A stretch of 64,000 bases of DNA from Streptomyces sp. ICBB 8177 (GTDB lineage Bacteria > Actinomycetota > Actinomycetes > Streptomycetales > Streptomycetaceae). The number at the start of each line of letters is the position of its first letter. Within the stretch, counting starts at the first letter, position 1. A program made the translations under genes and the position numbers. Below the pieces are notes generated by a model. That model searched no databases. It was not told the origin of the DNA and worked only from the letters and a program-made list of their open reading frames with translations. Shown one piece after another: positions 57,887 to 64,000 of this stretch. The DNA is taken from contig NZ_NSKH01000024.1 of assembly GCF_003144095.1 (NCBI RefSeq), positions 389,198 to 453,197 on the forward strand, read 5' to 3'.

Positions 57887-58624
57887 GTGACGGAGGCAGC
57901 AGCCGAGCTTCCCCCCGCACCCGAGCAGGCGCGCGAGATCTTCGGCGATCGGTTCGCCGACGCCGTGCGGTACGCCGAGCTGCTCGCCGACGCCGGGGTG
58001 CGCCGAGGGCTGATCGGGCCCCGCGAGGTGCCGAGGCTGTGGGAGCGCCACCTGCTGAACTGCGCCGTGCTCTCCGACGTGGTGCCGGACGGCGTCTCGG
58101 TGTGCGACGTCGGCTCCGGTGCCGGACTGCCGGGAATTCCGCTGGCGCTGGCCCGGGGCGATCTGCGGATCACCCTGCTGGAGCCGCTGCTGCGTCGCAC
58201 GACCTTCCTGGAGGAGGTCGTCTCCCTGCTCGGACTGGACAACGTCGAGGTGGTGCGGGGCCGGGCCGAGGAGATGATCGGCCACCTGCCGCAGGTGGAC
58301 GTGGTCACGGCCCGCGCGGTCGCTCCGCTGGACCGGCTGGCCGGCTGGGGTCTGCCCTTGCTGCGGCCGCACGGCGAGATGCTCGCGTTGAAGGGCGACA
58401 CCGCGGAGGAGGAGCTGAAGGCGGCGCGTGCGGCGCTGGACCGGCTCGGCGCGGTGGAGACCGGTGTGGTCCTGGCGGGCTCCGGTCTGGTCGACCCTCC
58501 GTCAACTGTGGTGCGTGTGCTGGTCGGTGAGAGCCCGGGCGGGGTGCGGGCGGCAACGCGGCGTGCCAAGGCCGCCCGCGCGAACCGCCCGGTGCGCAGC
58601 AGCGGTAGTCGTCACCGCCGCTGA
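57887..58624 (+). CDS. rsmG: 16S rRNA (guanine527-N7)-methyltransferase RsmG
   Basis: 245 residues from the GTG at 57887 (GAAGGGAC upstream). SAM motif VCDVGSGAGLPGIPLAL, REVPRLWERHLLNCAVLSDV and a conserved VVTARAVAPLDRL. It methylates G527 of 16S rRNA; loss gives low-level streptomycin resistance and, in Streptomyces, altered antibiotic production. The C-terminal 30 residues are basic and variable. Confidence 0.96.
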   Translation: MTEAAAELPPAPEQAREIFGDRFADAVRYAELLADAGVRRGLIGPREVPRLWERHLLNCAVLSDVVPDGVSVCDVGSGAGLPGIPLALARGDLRITLLEPLLRRTTFLEEVVSLLGLDNVEVVRGRAEEMIGHLPQVDVVTARAVAPLDRLAGWGLPLLRPHGEMLALKGDTAEEELKAARAALDRLGAVETGVVLAGSGLVDPPSTVVRVLVGESPGGVRAATRRAKAARANRPVRSSGSRHRR

Positions 58625-58973
58625 CCTGGCGGTCGGGTCGGGGTCGGCTCGCTGAGTGCGCCGGGATCGGCTGCGTGCTCCAGTCGGACCCGCCATGACC
58701 GCGCGGTCGGGTGGGGCTCGCCTCCGCGCGGGCGTGGCTGTGCTCCATACAAACGGCCAAACCTACATATTTCGGAGTGTCGTGGACTGAGCGGGCGCCG
58801 CTCTGTGCATCGTGTTTCACGTGAAACGTCGCTCCTTGCTGCCAGGAATCCTCAGCCGTGGCCGCGCTGCGGCCGAGGCGCGCTCGCGTAAGCCCAACCA
58901 GGTGACGGATCTATCCACAAAAGCAGATTCATCCACAGGAGAAGGGACCTCACTGGTTCACAACCCGGAAAGC
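58625..58973. promoter_or_regulatory. parAB upstream region
   Basis: 349 bp between rsmG and the likely parA start. It holds an AT-rich patch (58760-58772), parS at 58814-58827 and two DnaA-box-like 9-mers, CTATCCACA (58911-58919) and TCATCCACA (58929-58937). A frame in phase with parA is open across the right half, so translation from further upstream cannot be excluded. Confidence 0.6.
58814..58827. other. parS site 3
   Basis: Exact GTTTCACGTGAAAC, about 150 bp upstream of the likely parA start; ParB bound here could affect parAB transcription. Confidence 0.93.
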
Positions 58974-60068
58974 ATGGCAGGCTCTTCGCATCACGAGCTT
59001 GCAGTCGAGGAGAGTGAACCCTTGCGGTCCGACGCCAATGCCGCGGGACCGATGACCGACCCGGTCCCCGGCCCCCGTAGTGAATCGACAGGGGGCGATG
59101 TTTCACGTGAAACGCTGCCCCCCATGGATGACACCCCGATCGGCCGGGCCGCCCAATTGGCCGTGGAGGCGCTGGGCCGGGCCGGAGAAGGCCTCCCTCG
59201 CCCCGACCAGACCCGAGTGATCGTGGTCGCCAACCAGAAGGGCGGGGTCGGCAAGACCACGACCACCGTCAATCTGGCCGCCTCGCTCGCCTTGCACGGT
59301 GGCCGGGTGCTCGTGGTCGACCTGGACCCTCAGGGCAACGCGTCCACCGCGCTGGGCATTGACCACCATGCCGAAGTGCCGTCCATCTACGACGTTTTGG
59401 TGGAAGGCGGGCCACTGTCCGACGTGGTCCAGCCGGTCCATGACGTCGAAGGCCTCTTCTGTGCGCCCGCCACCATCGACCTGGCCGGCGCCGAGATCGA
59501 ACTGGTCTCCCTGGTGGCTCGCGAGAGCCGCCTACAGCGTGCCATTGAGGCGTACGAGCAGCCGCTGGACTACATCCTCATCGACTGCCCGCCGTCCCTC
59601 GGCCTGTTGACGGTCAACGCGTTGGTCGCCGGTGCCGAGGTGCTGATCCCCATCCAGTGCGAGTACTACGCGCTGGAGGGGCTGGGGCAGCTGCTGAGGA
59701 ACGTCGACCTCGTACGCGGTCACCTCAACCCAAAGCTGCACGTCTCGACCATCCTGCTGACCATGTACGACGGCCGGACCCGGCTCGCCGCCCAGGTCGC
59801 GGAAGAAGTCCGCAGCCACTTCGGCGCCGAAGTGCTGCGTACCAGCATCCCGCGCTCGGTCCGCATCTCCGAGGCCCCCAGCTACGGGCAGACGGTGCTG
59901 ACCTACGATCCGGGCTCCAGCGGTGCGCTGTCCTACCTGGAGGCGGCGCGCGAGATGGCGCTGCGGGGAGCCGGCGGACTCAACGTCGAATACGACGGCC
60001 AGGATGCTCACATCGCTCGCCAGAACAATGAGTACGGCCAGCACAGCATGTCGGAGGGGATCAAGTGA
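58974..60068 (+). CDS. parA: Chromosome partitioning ATPase ParA
   Basis: 364 residues from the ATG at 58974. The N-terminal ~80 residues are variable and contain VSRET encoded by a parS site. Deviant Walker [15 protein letters not shown] (Lys89 and Lys94), [12 protein letters not shown] and [10 protein letters not shown] follow. ParA polymerises or forms gradients on DNA to position ParB-origin complexes; in Streptomyces it organises segregation before sporulation septation. The start is uncertain: the frame is open to a GTG at 58812, whose codon overlaps a parS and has no ribosome binding site. It overlaps parB by 4 bp. Confidence 0.95.
   Translation: MAGSSHHELAVEESEPLRSDANAAGPMTDPVPGPRSESTGGDVSRETLPPMDDTPIGRAAQLAVEALGRAGEGLPRPDQTRVIVVANQKGGVGKTTTTVNLAASLALHGGRVLVVDLDPQGNASTALGIDHHAEVPSIYDVLVEGGPLSDVVQPVHDVEGLFCAPATIDLAGAEIELVSLVARESRLQRAIEAYEQPLDYILIDCPPSLGLLTVNALVAGAEVLIPIQCEYYALEGLGQLLRNVDLVRGHLNPKLHVSTILLTMYDGRTRLAAQVAEEVRSHFGAEVLRTSIPRSVRISEAPSYGQTVLTYDPGSSGALSYLEAAREMALRGAGGLNVEYDGQDAHIARQNNEYGQHSMSEGIK
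59100..59113. other. parS site 4
   Basis: Exact GTTTCACGTGAAAC within the variable N-terminal part of parA, read as VSRET. Confidence 0.93.
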
Positions 60069-61195
60069 GCGAGCGACGCAGGGGATTGGGCCGAGGGCTC
60101 GGTGCCTTGATCCCCGCAGCACCGAGCGGCGACAAGTCCGTGCCGAAGGGGGCAGGAGCCACCTCACCGTCGGCCGTTCCGGTACTGACCCAGGAACGTG
60201 GCGTCGCGGCGGCCAAGGTCGCCGGTCTGCCGGACCACGGTGACCGAGCGGTCTCCCCCGTGGTGGACATCCCGGTTTCACGTGAAACCGAGGCAGCGGC
60301 CATGCCGGACGCGGAGTCGATGGCCACGGTCGCCGGCGCTCACTTCGCCGAGCTGCCGATCGACGCGATCAAGCCCAACCCCCGTCAGCCGCGTGACGTC
60401 TTCGATGAGGACGCTCTGGCCGAGCTGGTGACCTCCATCAAGGAGGTGGGTCTGCTCCAGCCGGTCGTGGTGCGCCAGACCGGGCCGTCCGCGTACGAGC
60501 TCATCATGGGCGAGCGTCGCTGGCGAGCCTGCCGCGAGAGCGGTCTGACGCGGATCCCGGCGATCGTACGCGCCACCGAGGACGAGAAGCTGCTCCTCGA
60601 CGCGCTGCTGGAGAACCTGCACCGCGCGCAGCTGAACCCTCTGGAAGAGGCCGCGGCCTACGACCAGCTTCTCCAGGACTTCAAGTGCACCCATGAGGAG
60701 CTGGCCGACCGGATCGGACGCTCCCGCTCCCAGGTCTCCAACACGCTGCGGCTGCTGAAGCTCTCCGCTCCGGTCCAGCGTCGGGTGGCGGCGGGCGTGC
60801 TGTCCGCCGGACACGCCCGCGCCCTCCTCGCGCTGGACGACGTCCAGGAGCAGGACCGGCTGGCCCAGCGCATTGTGGCCGAGGGGCTCTCGGTGCGCTC
60901 CGTCGAGGAGATCGTCACCTTGATGGCGTCGGAGCCGAGCGCGGCGAAGAAGCCGAAGGGCCCGCGCGCGGGTCGTCGGTTGTCGCCCGCCCTCAGCGAT
61001 CTCGCCACGCGGCTGTCGGACCGCTTCGACACCCGGGTGAAGGTGGACCTGGGGCAGCGCAAGGGAAAGATCGTCGTCGAGTTCGCGTCGATAGAGGATC
61101 TGGAGCGCATCCTCGGCACCATCGCCCCGGGAGAGGGAAGGGTTCTCGAACAGAGCCTGGCCGAGGCCGAGTCGGAGTCCGACGCGGACGAGTGA
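60065..61195 (+). CDS. parB: Chromosome partitioning protein ParB
   Basis: 376 residues, GTG start overlapping the parA stop. N-terminal ParA-binding peptide ([13 protein letters not shown]), a variable linker carrying its own parS, the CTPase domain ([42 protein letters not shown]), a helix-turn-helix for parS ([20 protein letters not shown]) and a C-terminal dimer domain. It loads on parS as a CTP clamp and builds the origin complex. A terminator follows. Confidence 0.97.
   Translation: MSERRRGLGRGLGALIPAAPSGDKSVPKGAGATSPSAVPVLTQERGVAAAKVAGLPDHGDRAVSPVVDIPVSRETEAAAMPDAESMATVAGAHFAELPIDAIKPNPRQPRDVFDEDALAELVTSIKEVGLLQPVVVRQTGPSAYELIMGERRWRACRESGLTRIPAIVRATEDEKLLLDALLENLHRAQLNPLEEAAAYDQLLQDFKCTHEELADRIGRSRSQVSNTLRLLKLSAPVQRRVAAGVLSAGHARALLALDDVQEQDRLAQRIVAEGLSVRSVEEIVTLMASEPSAAKKPKGPRAGRRLSPALSDLATRLSDRFDTRVKVDLGQRKGKIVVEFASIEDLERILGTIAPGEGRVLEQSLAEAESESDADE
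60275..60288. other. parS site 5
   Basis: Exact GTTTCACGTGAAAC in the linker of parB itself, read as VSRET, so ParB can bind inside its own gene. Confidence 0.93.
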
Positions 61196-61237
61196 AGCAG
61201 GACCCCGGCGGCCAACGGTCGCCGGGGGGCGCGTGAC

Positions 61238-61272
61238 GGGCGGTTGGTGTTCCACGGGAACACCAACCGCCC
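61238..61272 (+). terminator. Terminator after parB
   Basis: Perfect 16-bp stem (61238-61253 with 61257-61272) followed by TTTCGCTT. A second, 8-bp stem (CCCCGGCG with CGCCGGGG, 61203-61228) precedes it. Confidence 0.88.
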
Positions 61273-61448
61273 TTTCGCTTCGTCCATGGCGGGTTGTCCG
61301 TCGGTTCCACGTCGTCCCGGGAGTCTCGGTGTCCGAGTGGTCTCGGCCCGGTTACGATGCGGATGGGCATGGCGCATCCCCGCGCTCGCTCCGGCGCGCC
61401 ACCAGCGCAGCCGGGGTGCACGGACACACAGAGATGAGGTCTGGACCC

Positions 61449-62066
61449 ATGGGCCGCCGACTCGTCCCGCTCACTCTGGACAACCTCCCCGATCTGCCTA
61501 AGCGCTGCCGGGCCTGCGTCTATTGGGAACTCGACCCCGTCAGCGGCGAGGCAGCCGCCCAGGCCGGGAAGCCCGAGCTGGAGAAGGAGGCGTGGATCTC
61601 CGCCGTGCTCCTCGAATGGGGATCATGCGGCCGGGTGGTCTACGTGGATGATGTCCCGGCGGGCTTCGTGCTCTACGCCCCGCCCGCCTACGTGCCGCGC
61701 TCGACGGCGTTCCCCACGAGCCCGGTCTCACCGGACGCCGTGCAGCTGATGACCTCGCGCATCCTGCCGGGGTACCAGGGGCAGGGGCTGGGGCGCGTGC
61801 TGGTGCAGACGGTGGCCAAGGATCTCGTCCGGCGTGGCTTCAAGGCCATCGAGGCGTTCGGCGATGCCCGCTGGGAGGAGCCCGCGTGCCTGTTGCCTGC
61901 CGACCACTTGACGGCGGTGGGTTTCAAGACGGTGCGGCCGCATCCTCGCTATCCCCGCCTGCGTCTCGATCTGCGGTCGACGCTGTCGTGGAAGGAGGAC
62001 GTCGAGATGGCCATCGACCGGCTCCTGGGCGCCGTCCAGAAGGAGCCGGCACTGCGTCCGCTCTAA
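61449..62066 (+). CDS. GNAT family N-acetyltransferase
   Basis: 205 residues, ATG at 61449 with GAGG nine bases upstream; ATG 61434 is a weaker alternative. GNAT fold with the acetyl-CoA motif LPGYQGQGLGRVLVQTVAKD. The N-terminus has a CRACVYWEL motif and the C-terminus is Arg-rich. The acceptor is unknown. A conserved gene between parB and trxA in Streptomyces. A TACGAT at 61353-61358 may be its -10. Confidence 0.88.
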   Translation: MGRRLVPLTLDNLPDLPKRCRACVYWELDPVSGEAAAQAGKPELEKEAWISAVLLEWGSCGRVVYVDDVPAGFVLYAPPAYVPRSTAFPTSPVSPDAVQLMTSRILPGYQGQGLGRVLVQTVAKDLVRRGFKAIEAFGDARWEEPACLLPADHLTAVGFKTVRPHPRYPRLRLDLRSTLSWKEDVEMAIDRLLGAVQKEPALRPL

Positions 62067-62094
62067 CTGCGGCCTTTCAGCCTCCTGAACGAGA

Positions 62095-62124
62095 ACAGGC
62101 CCGCCCCTTCCGGGGCGGGCCTGT
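62095..62124. terminator. Bidirectional terminator between GNAT gene and trxA
   Basis: Perfect 13-bp stem (62095-62107 with 62112-62124), loop TTCC, between convergent genes. Its right arm shares two bases with parS site 6. Confidence 0.88.
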
Positions 62125-62136
62125 TTCACGTGAAAC
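62123..62136. other. parS site 6
   Basis: Exact GTTTCACGTGAAAC (16-bp palindrome with flanks) in the short spacer after trxA, overlapping the terminator by two bases. The only intergenic copy here that lies at a gene end. Confidence 0.93.
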
Positions 62137-62146
62137 AGTGCGGCGG

Positions 62147-62470
62147 TCAGCCGATGTAGTCGCTGAGGTCACGCTCGATGGCGGCCTTCGGCTTGGCGCC
62201 CACGATCGTCTTGACGACGTCGCCGCCCTTGTAGACGTTGAGCGTCGGGATCGACATCACGCCGTACTTCGCGGCCGTGGCCGGGTTCTGGTCGATGTTG
62301 AGCTTGACGATCTCGATCTTGTCGCCGTGCTCGGCGGCGATGGCCTCCAGCGACGGAGCGATCTGACGGCACGGACCGCACCAGTCGGCCCAGAAGTCGA
62401 CGAGCACGGGCTTGTCGCTCTTGAGGACGTCCTCGTCGAACGTCGCGTCGGTCACGGCCTTGAGCGCCAT
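62147..62470 (-). CDS. trxA: Thioredoxin
   Basis: 107 residues, ATG at 62470, GGAG 9 bases upstream. Active site WCGPC (Cys31, Cys34), FWADWCGPCRQIAP and the cis-proline region MSIPTLNVYKGG. It reduces protein disulfides with electrons from TrxB. It follows trxB by 58 bp and is presumably in the same transcript. Confidence 0.97.
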   Translation of the reverse strand: MALKAVTDATFDEDVLKSDKPVLVDFWADWCGPCRQIAPSLEAIAAEHGDKIEIVKLNIDQNPATAAKYGVMSIPTLNVYKGGDVVKTIVGAKPKAAIERDLSDYIG

Positions 62471-62528
62471 GGTCACTTTCTCCTCTGGTCTGGCGATGTG
62501 GGGGCGGTGGGTGGATGAGGCGGGTCGG

Positions 62529-63506
62529 TCAGACGGTGGCCGCGGTCTTCTCCGGCTCGGCGGTCTTCTCCGAGTCGGTGAGCGCGGCGAGGTAGCGCTC
62601 GGCGTCCAGGGCGGCGGAGCAGCCGGTGCCCGCGGCGGTGATCGCCTGGCGGTAGGTGTGGTCGACGACGTCGCCGGCCGCGAAGACACCCGTCACGTTG
62701 GTGCGCGTGCTGGGGGCGTCCACGGTGAGGTAGCCCTCGTCGTCCAGCGTCAGCTGGCCCTTGAACAGCTCGGTGCGCGGGTCGTGGCCGATCGCGATGA
62801 ACAGACCGGTCACCGGCAGCTCGGACGTGGCGCCGGTGCGGACGTTGCGCAGCGTCAGGCCGGACAGCTTGCCCTCGCCGTGGATCTCGGAGACCTCGCT
62901 GTCCCAGACGAAGGAGATCTTCGGGTCGGCGAACGCCCGCTCCTGCATCGCCTTGGAGGCGCGCAGGGTGTCACGGCGGTGGACGACGGTCACGGACTTG
63001 GCGAACCGGGAAAGGAAGGTGGCCTCCTCCATCGCGGTGTCGCCGCCGCCGATGACGGCGATGTCCTGGTCCTTGAAGAAGAACCCGTCACACGTGGCAC
63101 ACCAGGAGACGCCACGGCCGGACAGCGCGTCCTCGTTGGGCAGGTTGAGCTTGCGGTGCTGCGAGCCGGTCGTGACGATGACCGCCCGGGCGAGGTGCAC
63201 GGTGCCGGTGGAGTCGGTGACCTTCTTGATGTCCCCGGTGAGGTCGACCTCGGTCACGTCGTCCGGGACCAGCTCGGCACCGAAGCGCTCGGCCTGGGCG
63301 CGCATGTTGTCCATCAGGTCCGGGCCCATGATGCCGTCACGGAAGCCGGGAAAGTTCTCGACCTCGGTCGTGTTCATCAGCGCGCCGCCGGCGGTCACCG
63401 CGCCCTCGAAGACGAGCGGCTTCAGGGAGGCCCGGGCGGTGTAGAGCGCGGCGGTGTAGCCCGCCGGTCCGGACCCGATGACGATCACGTTGCGGACATC
63501 GCTCAC
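62529..63506 (-). CDS. trxB: Thioredoxin reductase
   Basis: 325 residues, GTG start. FAD motif [10 protein letters not shown] (11-20), redox pair CATC (Cys136, Cys139) in [15 protein letters not shown] motif [10 protein letters not shown] and the C-terminal FAD-binding [20 protein letters not shown]. It reduces TrxA with NADPH. A SigR-type promoter lies 67 bp upstream, matching the known disulfide-stress control of trxBA in Streptomyces. Confidence 0.97.
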   Translation of the reverse strand: MSDVRNVIVIGSGPAGYTAALYTARASLKPLVFEGAVTAGGALMNTTEVENFPGFRDGIMGPDLMDNMRAQAERFGAELVPDDVTEVDLTGDIKKVTDSTGTVHLARAVIVTTGSQHRKLNLPNEDALSGRGVSWCATCDGFFFKDQDIAVIGGGDTAMEEATFLSRFAKSVTVVHRRDTLRASKAMQERAFADPKISFVWDSEVSEIHGEGKLSGLTLRNVRTGATSELPVTGLFIAIGHDPRTELFKGQLTLDDEGYLTVDAPSTRTNVTGVFAAGDVVDHTYRQAITAAGTGCSAALDAERYLAALTDSEKTAEPEKTAATV

Positions 63507-63572
63507 GGCTGTCTTCCTCGTCTCTGACGACTACTGGCTGCGGAACCCTCGCGGGGACGTCTCACCCCGCCT

Positions 63573-63598
63573 AACGGATCCTACGGCGCGGGCATTCC
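63573..63598 (-). promoter_or_regulatory. SigR-type promoter of trxBA
   Basis: On the minus strand: GGAAT (63598 to 63594), an 18-bp spacer and GTT (63575 to 63573). This matches the GGAAT-N18/19-GTT consensus of SigR, the disulfide-stress sigma factor whose classic target is trxBA. Confidence 0.8.
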
Positions 63599-63638
63599 CG
63601 GGCTGCCCACCGCTGCGGCGTGCGCTAAGCCGTGTACG

Positions 63639-64000
63639 TCAGCGACGGTAGGTCTGCTCGGCCAGGACCGTACCCGTCCCGGACGGCGGCACGCTCTCAC
63701 AGGTCGCGTCCACCACGTAGGCGTCGACGCGGGAGGGATCGGCGGGATGCGGCAGGACCAGCAGATAGGAGGAGTGGCCGTCGTAGCTGCCGCGCGTGAA
63801 GGCGATCGGGGTGTCGGAACGCCCGGTGGCCTTCAGCACGCACCCCGGCACCGGCGGCGTGGCCTGGGTGGCGAACGGTGTGTTCTGCCCCACGTGGCCG
63901 TTGGGCTTCATGGACGAGGCGCTTCCCGCGGACCCGAGCAGTTGGTGGACACGGGTAGGCAACTGCGTCCCGGAGAAGGTGCCGACCTGCGCGGGATGGG
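63639..64000 (-). CDS. Probable anti-sigma factor, C-terminal part (truncated by window edge)
   Basis: About 120 codons are open from the right edge to the TGA at 63639, so the N-terminus is outside the window. The visible part looks like an extracytoplasmic domain: TFSGTQLPTRVHQLLGSAGS, two cysteines (CVLKAT and DATCESV) that could form a disulfide, and YLLVLPHPADPSRVDAYVVD. Upstream of trxBA in Streptomyces there is usually an ECF sigma factor gene (sigM) and its anti-sigma gene, which is the reason for this call; the sequence alone shows no anti-sigma motif. Confidence 0.5.
   Translation of the reverse strand, partial: HPAQVGTFSGTQLPTRVHQLLGSAGSASSMKPNGHVGQNTPFATQATPPVPGCVLKATGRSDTPIAFTRGSYDGHSSYLLVLPHPADPSRVDAYVVDATCESVPPSGTGTVLAEQTYRR

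Noticed and set aside
58812-58973. N-terminal extension of ParA from the GTG at 58812
   Set aside because: No ribosome binding site, the start codon adjoins a parS, and the added 54 residues look unlike ParA. Kept only as an alternative.
61244-61265. A seventh parS at the parB terminator (GTTCCACGGGAAC)
   Set aside because: It differs at the key positions from GTTTCACGTGAAAC and is explained by the hairpin loop and arms.

Overview
This window is a very GC-rich actinobacterial chromosome segment. The gene order, the roughly 650-residue DnaA with a long linker domain, CrgA, the SARP/AfsR-type regulator, the frequent GTG starts and the four-base stop/start overlaps all point to Streptomyces or a close relative in the Streptomycetaceae. 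It contains the chromosomal replication origin. No rRNA, insertion sequence, prophage or CRISPR array is visible.

Layout. 1-9 kb: phenylacetate catabolism (end of paaN, then paaABCDE behind a promoter with a PaaR-like operator), with a TrmH-type RNA methyltransferase, a divergent HTTM/DUF5819 membrane pair and a rhodanese inserted. 9-16 kb: J-domain protein, multidomain SpoIIE-type phosphatase, MarR regulator with its own palindrome, divergent HxlR regulator/azoreductase pair, TerD protein and tRNA-Leu(CAG). 16.5-24.7 kb: cell-wall growth and Ser/Thr phosphorylation operon fhaA-fhaB-pstP-ftsW/rodA-pbpA-pknB. 24.8-31 kb: two class E sortases, a PabA/TrpG glutamine amidotransferase, a 57-residue membrane protein, DUF881, crgA, rhomboid protease and cyclophilin. 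Between crgA and the rhomboid gene lie a 17-bp tandem repeat array and a cluster of DnaA boxes.

31.4-41.5 kb: DUF5324 protein, MFS exporter and large SARP-NB-ARC-TPR regulator (carrying two parS sites and a 10-bp tandem repeat upstream of the exporter), tRNA-Ala(TGC), HTH protein plus Ser/Thr kinase, a secreted C-terminally anchored protein, a DLW-39 peptide and tRNA-Ile(GAT). 41.6-54.5 kb, minus strand: DUF3566, gyrA, gyrB, DciA-like, recF, gnd, dnaN, oriC, dnaA. 55-62 kb, plus strand: rpmH, rnpA, yidD, yidC, jag, rsmG, parA, parB and a GNAT protein. 62.1-64 kb, minus strand: trxA, trxB (behind a SigR-type promoter) and the end of a probable anti-sigma factor.

Reading together: transcription runs away from oriC on both sides. 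The origin carries about 16 DnaA-box-like 9-mers, and six exact parS sites lie within 16 kb of it, so replication initiation, supercoiling (gyrase), origin segregation (ParAB) and septation/wall growth (CrgA, FtsW, PBP, PknB) are physically close. The least explained features are the 17-bp repeat array beside the outlying DnaA-box cluster, the 10-bp repeat beside the SARP gene, the in-frame parS sites in that gene, and the HTTM/DUF5819 pair.
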